A stretch of DNA of 14,053 nucleotides from Pavlovales sp. CCMP2436. Its lineage: Eukaryota > Haptophyta > Pavlovophyceae > Pavlovales. Location: positions 505,497 to 519,549 of the forward strand of contig MU631317.1 of assembly GCA_026770615.1 (NCBI GenBank), read 5' to 3'. Shown here piece by piece: positions 10,001-14,053 of this stretch; the first letter of the stretch is position 1, and each line of letters starts with the position of its first letter. The translations under genes and the position numbers were made by a program. The notes under the pieces are model-generated. The model ran no database searches and was not told where the DNA came from. It saw nothing but the letters and a program-made list of their open reading frames with translations.

Positions 10001-13000
10001 GAGCTTCTTGAGGTGCGTCTGGATCACCTCGGGGTTCTTGGCCTGCCCGAGGATCTCGAGCAGGTCGTCGTCGCCGATGAAGTAGAAGCGCGGGAAGCGC
10101 TGCCGCTTGTCCTCGAGGAAGTCGGCCAGCGCCTTCTGGCAGCGCTCGAGCTGGTCCTGGATCGTAGCGAGCGTCTCGGGCAGGTTGGGCGTGCGCAGGA
10201 TCGAGAGCACGCGCGGGTTGTCGGCAACGGAGAGGAGGAGGGAGCGGAACTCCGTGTCGACGCGCTCGAAGCGCGCCGCCTCGTGCGGCATCGCGCCGCG
10301 TCCGAAGATGGGTTCGAGGTAGACCCACTTGCGCTGGATCACGTTCAGCGAGGCGAGGCAGTCGTCGAGCGCCGTCAGCTTGCGCGCGTGGCCCTGCACC
10401 TCGTCGGCGAAGGGCGCGTACCACGCTGACTCCTTGAGCGAGCCGAGGAGCGACTGCATGTCGCTCACCTGCGTGGTGAGGTCTTTCCACTCCTTGATCA
10501 GCGGCGTGGTCCGCCCGCGCTCGGTGAACTCGGTCAGCGTGAACGAGGTGTCCTGCGACCACGTGCTCACCTCGTTGAGTGCCTCGCGCAGGCTCACCTC
10601 GCCCGACGCGCGCGAGATGAGTGCCTTGAGCTCGTCGGCATGCTCGACGATCTTGGGCGCCACGCGCACGAAGTGGCCGAGCGTCAGCTTGGAGAGGTCG
10701 ACCTTCTCGACGCCCAGCCGGCGGAACATGTCCGACCAGTGGACCGCCTCGAAGCCGTCGCCGCGGACCAGCTTGAGGTTGGGCGCCACGTCGCGCAGCT
10801 TGCGCAGCACCTCGCGCAGGTGCTCGGCCACGGGGCCGGCGGGGCAGGCCTTGGCCTTCTCCACCCACGCGGCCACGAAGTCGTCGAACTCCCACAGCCG
10901 GCCGCGGAAGGAGATCCAGTCCTCGACCGAGAGCTTGGCCAGCTCGTCGGAGAACTCCTGGATGAGCCCGAGCGAGCCGGTGAAGGACTCGAGGTCGGCG
11001 CGCACCTCGTCGCGTTTCTCGAAGTGCGGCGGCGGCTGCTCGAAGTGCTCGCACTCGTCCGCCACCTGCGCGCACACGCGCTCGACCGCGTCGAACTCGG
11101 CCTTGAGGTCGGTGAGCCGCGCACCCACGTCGCGCATCGCCTCCGCGTCGCCGATCGGGATCGACTTGGGCTTGAGCTCGAACCAGCGCGCGGCGAAGTT
11201 GGCGACGGCCTTCTCGCCCTCGGCCACGCGCTCGGAGATGCCGGCCTTGCGATCGGCCATCAGCGCAGCCACCATCCCGTCGAACGCCTCCACCGACACG
11301 TCGAGCTCGTCCCACTCGGCGCGCAGCGGGCCGAGGTCGGGCGCGGCGCTGCTCGAGCCGCCCGCGTTCGAGAGCAGCTTCGACTTCTCGCTCAGCTCGC
11401 GCAGCGTGTCCTCCGCGCCGCGCATGCGCTCCTTGAGCAGCGCGCGCGCCTGCCGCGCCTCGAAGATCTGCTCGTAGCTCGGCGCGGGCGGCAGGTGCAG
11501 CGCGCCGCGCGCCTCGCGCACGAAGGCCTCCACCTCCGCGCGCTGCGCCTCGAAAGCCGCCTTCATCGAGCCGGCGAGCGCGCCGCTCACCCGCGCGTAC
11601 TGGTCGTCGAGCGCCGCCTTGAAGGGCACGAGCGAGACGGTGACGCAGTCGACCTTGAAGACGTTGGGCAGCTTGTCCGACTCCTTGCGCCGCGCCTTGA
11701 GCGCCGAGTAGTTTGCCTCCCACTCACTGACGTTGGTGCAGTTGCGCTGCACGAACTCGTCGACGTTGTGGAGCCGGCCGAGCCCCACCCACGGCTCGAG
11801 TGAGGCAGCCAGCTCGTCAAGCTTGTGGAAGACGGCAGCGGCCTGCCGGTAGACCTCCACGAGCGAGTCGACGCAGCGGTCGGGCATCTCGCGGAAGACG
11901 GAGAGCGTCATCAGCTTCTGGCCGCCCGCCTCGCCGCCCGACGCGCCCGGCTTGGCCTCGTCGTAGTACTGCAGGCCCTTGAACTTGGTGGGGACCGAGA
12001 TGAACTCCTTGACCTTCTTGAAGTAAAGCGTCTTAAGATCCTCGATCGGCGGCTTGAACGTGAGCTGCCGACTCTTAAACTGTTGTTGTCGTTATTGTTA
12101 GTATTGTTGCGTCAGTATGGTTGTTGTTGTTCGCATTATCATTGTGATCATTGTTGTAGTTGTTGGTGTGTCATTCGTGTTGTTGTGGTTGTGGTAGTTA
12201 GTCTCATTGTTGTTGTGTCTGTTGCTTGTTTTGTGAGTATTTGCATGCGAACACACTGCTCCACCATCTGCAGCTTACAATAACATAAAAAAAAAAAAAA
12301 AAACTATTACACACAAAATATGCGCCGTCACCTGCAGCTCAATAAAGATAAACAAAAAAATTTTATTCGTATGTTTTAATTCCCGGACGTTAAAAGAACT
12401 ATTATTTCTTTAAAAAAAAAGTGCACGGTCACCTGCAGCTCAGCGTCGAGCGGCGGGAGCGTGGCGTGCAGCGTCTCGAGCCCGGCGCGGTACTGCACCT
12501 CGAGCGCCTTGTAGAGCTGCACGTCCCAGTGGTTGCGCCACTGCTTCATGCCGGGAAAGTGCGGCTCCATCACGTTGGCGCGCCGGCGAAGCTCGTCGAC
12601 GGCGCGCTTCCACTCGTCCTGCCTGTGCAGCAGCGAGAGGCCCATTAGACGCTGCACCTCGTCGCCGAAGGAGAGGTGCGTGCGCCGCAGCTTGCGGATC
12701 TGCTCCTGCAGCCGCTCGCGCGCCTCATGCAGGTCGCGTGTGTAGCGGTCGACCTCCTCCTTGTCCGCCCACGTGATGGCCGCCTTGCCCGCGCCACTGC
12801 CGCTCGAGGAGGTGGGGTTGGTGGCGATGCGCTCGAAGCGGAGCACCTGCCACAACAGCAGCAGACACAATCGTGTCAAATAACAACGATACATTCGTAT
12901 CAGCAGCAGCAACAGCAGCAACCGCAGCAACAATTGTAGCAGTGACAAAAAACAATGATGGGCAGAGGGGGGGTTATTACAAATAATTAAATAATTAATA

Positions 13001-13862
13001 ATAAGGGGCATGCGGAAATATGTTCACCTGCCACAAGAGCAGCAGCAATCGCAGCAGCAACAGCAACAACAGCAACAACAGCATCAACAGCAGCGGCAGC
13101 AGCAGCAGCAGCAGCAATTGCGTAAGTGGCAAGAAACCATGATACAGAGAGTGATCGATCAAATAGGAAAACAGGAAAAAAAAGGAAACAAAAAAAGTTA
13201 AGGAAAAACGAAAAAAAAAACATTCAATTAAAAAAAAAAAACCTCGTTGAGCAGCAGCGGCTTCTGCGAGCGCACCACCTCCGCGTCGAGCTTGTTGTAC
13301 GTGTTCGCCACCTGCCGCAGCGCGACGGCGCGCGCGTAGAAGCCCTTGGCCAGCTCCTCCTGCGCCGCGATGCCCTTGGGAATGGAGAAGCCGACGGCGG
13401 AGAGCTGTCGCACCTCGCGCAGAAACTGCACCAGCCGCTCGGAGAAGTTGACCACCTATCATTGTAATTATTATTCTAATTACAATTATTACTATTTAAA
13501 TATGATAATGATGATGATGATGATGATGATGATAATTATTACAACGGTTATTATGATGACTATGGTGATTCTCATACCAGCGAGGCGTCGTCCGAGCTGA
13601 TCACCATCAGCTTGCCCTGCAGCTGCAGCCCCTGCGACTCGTCGACCAACGTGCGCTCGACTTCCTCGCACCACTCGTGGAACTGCTGGTCGCCGTAGTC
13701 GTCCAGGTACGCCTTGAGGTCCTCCGCCTTGGCGCGGAAGCGCTCGGCGCCCTGCAGGTCTGCCATCAGCGAGTCGGCCGCGTGCGCCATCTCGACGGTG
13801 CGCGCGAGTAGCGAGCGCGTGAGCACCGCGCGCTGCACCACGCCCGTCAGGTTCTTGCCCAC
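984..13862 (-). CDS. DYNC2H1: Cytoplasmic dynein 2 heavy chain (retrograde IFT motor), 8 exons, 5' end beyond window
   Basis: Force-generating heavy chain of dynein-2, which carries intraflagellar transport trains from ciliary tip to base. Exons in transcript order: 13578-13862, 13243-13455, 12434-12846 (last base possibly 12433), 5597-12079, 5088-5426, 1472-4954, 1170-1360, 984-1071 (TAG stop at 984-986). The joined frame is open for about 3,831 codons; animal homologues are near 4,300, so roughly 450-500 N-terminal residues are missing to the right. Seen: AAA1 P-loop GPAGTGKT (9302-9325) and Walker B CFDEFNR (9155-9175), AAA2 GPSGSGKT (8423-8446), AAA3 GPEGCGKN (7484-7507), AAA4 GRSGVGRR (6419-6442), and C-terminal WIQAGAALF. 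The AAA1 blocks NPYGPAGTGKTES and CDEGID...GRIFVGLVKCGAWG are typical of dynein-2 rather than dynein-1 or axonemal chains. The lysine-less AAA4 loop is a family trait. Exon joins were chosen so that residue spacing matches the remembered human protein; transcripts were not available. Confidence 0.96.
1072..1169 (-). other. DYNC2H1: Intron, 98 bp, GC-rich, phase 2
   Basis: Donor GGAC|GTGCGC, acceptor GTCGCAG|GCTTGC with a C-rich pyrimidine tract. It is the only complete intron here in phase 2 and shows no boundary direct repeat. It is required because the conserved ending WIQAGAALF lies in another frame from the previous exon; splicing gives ERERTLAELILPCAAT with exact length agreement to homologues. 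Confidence 0.88.
1170..1360 (-). CDS. DYNC2H1: DYNC2H1 exon: C-terminal domain
   Basis: 63 codons plus two bases. It encodes VHSLLLQGALMS, PPLFVAWIPANSPDPYP and SLTVYLDTERER, matching the SGLLLEG, LPCFMGWIP...GPYSP and SLPVYTSAERDR blocks of the dynein-2 C-terminus. It ends CGGAC before donor GTGCGC. Confidence 0.9.
1361..1471 (-). other. DYNC2H1: Intron, 111 bp, GC-rich, in frame and stop-free, phase 0
   Basis: Donor TGCAG|GTGCGC, acceptor CGCAG|GTGCAC. An 8-bp repeat GCACCTGC (plus strand) marks both ends at 1357-1364 and 1468-1475. The 37 in-frame codons have no stop and encode arginine/histidine/proline-rich low-complexity sequence absent from homologues; removing them gives APPVQ|VHSLLLQGA, aligned with the KISGLLLEG block of animal dynein-2. 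Could be retained in some transcripts. Confidence 0.8.
1472..4954 (-). CDS. DYNC2H1: DYNC2H1 exon: CC2, AAA5, AAA6 and start of C-terminal domain
   Basis: 1,161 codons, starting GTG CGC GAG TCC (VRES). In order: end of the microtubule-binding domain (AAAPLAAWVRANIEFS); coiled coil CC2; AAA5 (MMAAAFITYL, PFIIDPSSQA, ALELSVRFGKTCVVQEVD, GQLLGLTIQHEQPELE); the strut/buttress coiled coil (LATSTGNILENKALLESLNETKAKS); AAA6 (ILMITTAGVDPS, GDWVCLKNLHLVVGW, FRLWLTTEAHPSF, NLMRTYETW, RRTYIPQGWSKFYEFS, VHGLLGTSVYGGR); and the start of the C-terminal domain (WEGP, LNALRQQTARAAKCSIDSL). AAA5 and AAA6 lack normal P-loops, as expected for dyneins. A polyglycine loop (GCC repeat, 3490-3509) falls at the strut-AAA6 join where homologues vary. 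Confidence 0.96.
3490..3509. repeat. (GCC)n repeat encoding polyglycine
   Basis: Six to seven tandem GCC units on the plus strand encode a run of glycines (PVGG...GAQERI) in the loop between the AAA5 strut and AAA6. It is in frame and in a variable region, so probably tolerated length variation. Confidence 0.85.
4955..5087 (-). other. DYNC2H1: Intron, 133 bp, AT-rich, flanked by perfect 12-bp direct repeats
   Basis: AGGTGCGCGAGT occurs exactly at both ends (plus-strand 4945-4956 and 5078-5089, spaced 133 bp, equal to the intron length). Donor GGAG|GTGCGC, acceptor CTGCAG|GTGCGC, phase 0, giving ITPE|VRESV. The body is TAA/TTG trinucleotide-rich with T8-9 near 4996; short ATAATAATAAT and its complement lie near the two ends (4969-4979 and 5065-5075). 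Confidence 0.9.
5088..5426 (-). CDS. DYNC2H1: DYNC2H1 exon: stalk coiled coil and first half of microtubule-binding domain
   Basis: 113 codons, phase 0 at both ends. It starts ALERKKEVEG (end of CC1), then the conserved stalk-tip region EIRSLKMPPDAIRDVLEGV, LRIMGNYDTSWISMKRFL and FDSRKITPE. In homologues (IRSLRMPPDVIRDILEGV, FDTSWVSMKSFL, FDARNISKEIRE) this is the microtubule-contact unit at the stalk tip. Both flanking introns are bounded by direct repeats, and the length is a multiple of three, so skipping would keep frame but remove most of the microtubule-binding unit. Confidence 0.95.
5427..5596 (-). other. DYNC2H1: Intron, 170 bp, AT-rich, GC-AG, flanked by 14-bp direct repeats
   Basis: The exon sequence GGAGCAGGCG is present at both ends: plus-strand 5421-5434 and 5591-5604 match over 14 bp with one mismatch. 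No GT donor is available near the right end; the best donor is CAG|GCGATC and the acceptor is CAG|GCGCTC. The joined protein is ...GAMEQ|ALERKK..., phase 0. The body is AT-rich with a (GTT)n run at 5562-5581 and a perfect 21-bp inverted repeat. Confidence 0.85.
5479..5530. repeat. Perfect 21-bp inverted repeat (hairpin) in intron
   Basis: Arms 5479-5499 and 5510-5530 are exact reverse complements, with a 10-nt loop. All A/T except one G-C pair. In pre-mRNA it would fold into a hairpin in the middle of the 170-bp intron. Confidence 0.9.
5597..12079 (-). CDS. DYNC2H1: DYNC2H1 exon: end of tail, linker, AAA1-AAA4 and start of stalk (6.5 kb exon)
   Basis: 2,161 uninterrupted codons. It opens with FKSRQLTFKPPIEDL and FKGL, the last tail segment, then the linker (VYLEPIFGRGAMP, PRFYFIGDDDLLEILGQ). 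AAA1 has EYQGNAPKLVHTPLTDKCY, P-loop GPAGTGKT and Walker B CFDEFNR: the main ATPase site. AAA2 has GPSGSGKT and IMCDGDIDPEWIESLN; AAA3 has GPEGCGKN and FLKDINLPKPDKY; AAA4 has GRSGVGRR with LLVEDYQ. The exon ends in coiled coil CC1 (LADVAMVDIQGAMEQ). GKN in AAA3 and GRR in AAA4 depart from the classical GKT/S; homologues also carry non-classical residues at these sites. No internal gap relative to homologues was found, so no intron is needed here. Confidence 0.97.
12080..12432 (-). other. DYNC2H1: Intron, 353 bp, with repeated copies of its donor junction
   Basis: Donor CTGCAG|GTGACC; acceptor CAACAG|TTTAAG, chosen because ELQ|FKSRQLTFKPP then aligns residue for residue with dynein-2 homologues. 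A 15-bp copy of the donor junction (GTCACCTGCAGCTCA on the plus strand) occurs at 12327-12341 and 12428-12442, and a degenerate third copy (CTGCAGCT core) at 12268-12275. A run of 17 T (12287-12303 as A) separates copies two and three. The acceptor side is CAA/GTT repeat without a normal pyrimidine tract. An alternative acceptor CGGCAG|CTC about 15 bases into the exon would delete FKSRQ. Confidence 0.75.
12081..12235. repeat. GTT/TTG-rich low-complexity tract in intron
   Basis: Long stretch dominated on the plus strand by GTT, ATT and TGG units (CAA-rich in the transcript), directly upstream of the acceptor of the 6.5-kb exon. No coding or RNA-gene signature was seen. Confidence 0.8.
12434..12846 (-). 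CDS. DYNC2H1: DYNC2H1 exon: distal tail
   Basis: 138 codons, phase 0, beginning GTG CTC CGC after GGCAG and ending GAG CTG CAG (last G at 12433) before GTGACC. It encodes tail sequence ending just before the linker: AITWADKEEVDRY, HWDVQLYKALEVQY and LPPLDAEL are in the same order and spacing as ITW...PKELEGY, HWNHQLYKALEHQY and the LPE..DL block of animal dynein-2. A serine/glycine-rich insert near its start (SSSGSGAG) is where homologues also vary. Confidence 0.9.
12847..13242 (-). other. DYNC2H1: Intron, 396 bp, compound, with internal copy of its acceptor
   Basis: Donor ACGAG|GTTTTT at the right end; acceptor GGCAG|GTGCTC at the left. The 21-bp acceptor block at 12844-12864 recurs at 13025-13045 with one mismatch, giving an internal TGGCAG|GTGAAC that reads as acceptor followed at once by donor. 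It would split the intron into 215-bp (13028-13242) and 181-bp (12847-13027) parts. Both copies are preceded in the transcript by CTG/TTG repeats that act as the pyrimidine-rich stretch. Phase 0. Confidence 0.85.
13036..13116. repeat. CAG/CAA-rich trinucleotide repeat (CTG/TTG on the transcribed strand)
   Basis: Imperfect run of CAG and CAA units within the 12847-13242 intron. It looks like a poly-glutamine tract on the plus strand but lies inside an intron of a minus-strand gene, so it is not evidence of coding. A shorter related tract is at 12850-12866 and 12900-12935. Confidence 0.85.
13243..13455 (-). CDS. DYNC2H1: DYNC2H1 exon: tail, REVRQLSA block
   Basis: 71 codons, phase 0 at both ends, starting GTG GTC after a TAG acceptor and ending AACGAG before a GTTTTT donor. 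It contains FLREVRQLSAVGFSIP, a strongly conserved block of dynein heavy-chain tails (LLREVRQLSALGFVIP in animal dynein-2), then VANTYNKLDAE and QKPLLL. The reading frame stays open a few codons into the intron at each side, so borders rest on AG/GT sites plus homologue spacing. Confidence 0.9.
13456..13577 (-). other. DYNC2H1: Intron, 122 bp, AT-rich, phase 0
   Basis: Donor CTG|GTATGA at the right end, acceptor GATAG|GTG at the left. The body is low-complexity: an ATG trinucleotide run at 13508-13533 and a perfect 10-bp inverted repeat at 13461-13486 (ATTGTAATTA / TAATTACAAT, 6-nt loop). There is no long direct repeat at the boundaries, unlike the stalk introns. It has the most conventional donor of the set. 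Confidence 0.85.
13508..13533. repeat. (ATG)n trinucleotide repeat in intron
   Basis: About eight tandem ATG/GAT units inside the 13456-13577 intron, flanked by TAAT-rich sequence. Confidence 0.9.
13578..13862 (-). CDS. DYNC2H1: DYNC2H1 exon: tail (first exon visible in window)
   Basis: 95 codons, phase 0 at both ends, bounded by GCGCAG|GTG at 13862 and CTCGCTG|GTATGA at 13578. It encodes part of the N-terminal tail, which binds intermediate and light-intermediate chains and dimerises the motor. The block WCEEVERTLVDE followed by KLMVIS matches the region just before the LLREVRQLSA block of dynein-2 chains. Joined to the next exon it gives ...SDDASL|VVNFSERL..., in register with animal homologues. 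Confidence 0.85.
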
Positions 13863-14015
13863 CTGCGCGTGCAGGGGGGGGAGGGGGGGGGAGAAGGGGG
13901 GGGGTGAGTGCTGCGCCAGGCCCGCGGCAAGACGAGGCCATGGAATAAGTGCGCGCGCATACATACATTCACAATATATATATATATATATTATATATAT
14001 ATATATATATTATAT

Positions 14016-14053
<38 letters not shown>
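13863..14053 (-). other. DYNC2H1: Intron (3' part), continues beyond right edge
   Basis: The acceptor reads GCGCAG|GTG on the minus strand, with exon starting at 13862. The preceding pyrimidine tract is long runs of C broken by short T groups (13874-13905, seen as G runs on the plus strand). Further upstream the intron becomes pure TA repeat up to the window edge. The donor is not in the window. Confidence 0.75.
13975..14053. repeat. (TA)n microsatellite
   Basis: Almost uninterrupted TA dinucleotide repeat reaching the end of the window, with phase slips (TT or AA) near 13991, 14010 and 14026. It lies inside an intron of the dynein gene and may be the reason sequence stops here. Confidence 0.95.

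Noticed and set aside
7427..10429. 1,000-codon open frame on the plus strand, and similar ones at 1355-3898 and 2604-4031
   Set aside because: Exact antisense shadows of dynein exons. In DNA with G/C third positions, stops are rare in several frames. The products are R/E/L/H-rich with no recognisable motif.
12081..12266. Extra small exon starting after CTGCAG at 12266
   Set aside because: The frame opens with a plausible stretch but runs into CAA repeats and a stop, and homologue spacing leaves no room for extra residues.
13010..13201. Poly-glutamine protein on the plus strand (63 codons)
   Set aside because: It is a CAG/CAA repeat inside an intron of the minus-strand gene, with no supporting coding context.
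984..13862. Axonemal or cytoplasmic dynein-1 heavy chain
   Set aside because: AAA1 and stalk-tip signatures, the GRSGVGRR AAA4 loop and the WIQ.GAALF C-terminus all match dynein-2.

Overview
This is a piece of a nuclear genome from a GC-rich flagellated protist, probably a microalga. Exons are very GC-rich with strong G/C bias at third codon positions. The gene is interrupted by spliceosomal introns, and its product is the motor of ciliary retrograde transport, so the organism or its ancestor builds a cilium. A haptophyte, green alga or stramenopile would fit; the sequence alone does not decide.

Nearly the whole window (984-13862, minus strand) is one gene: the heavy chain of cytoplasmic dynein 2 (DYNC2H1 / DHC1b / DHC2), the retrograde intraflagellar transport motor. 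Eight exons could be placed by matching splice sites to the known order and spacing of the family. They encode about 3,831 residues: the later part of the tail, the linker, AAA1-AAA4, the stalk with its microtubule-binding domain, AAA5, AAA6 and the C-terminal domain with a clear stop. The N-terminal tail exons lie to the right of the window. One exon (5597-12079) is 6.5 kb long and carries the linker and AAA1-AAA4 without interruption. Introns cluster in the tail, the stalk and the extreme C-terminus.

At the left edge (1-394, minus strand) is the 5' end of a second, unrecognised protein-coding gene in the same orientation. The 589-bp spacer (395-983) holds the dynein 3' flank, a strong imperfect hairpin and presumably the promoter of the second gene.

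The most unusual material is in the introns. Most are AT-rich, low-complexity sequence set in GC-rich exons. Two stalk introns are bounded by 12-14 bp direct repeats of exon sequence, and a GC-rich intron by an 8-bp repeat. Two larger introns contain an internal copy of their own splice junction (15 bp and 21 bp repeats) that reads as acceptor and donor back to back (CAG|GTG). Six of the seven complete introns are phase 0, and five of eight exons begin with GTG straight after an AG acceptor. Together this looks like recent intron gain by insertion or repair that duplicates an AG|GT site, with repeated, nested events at the same places.
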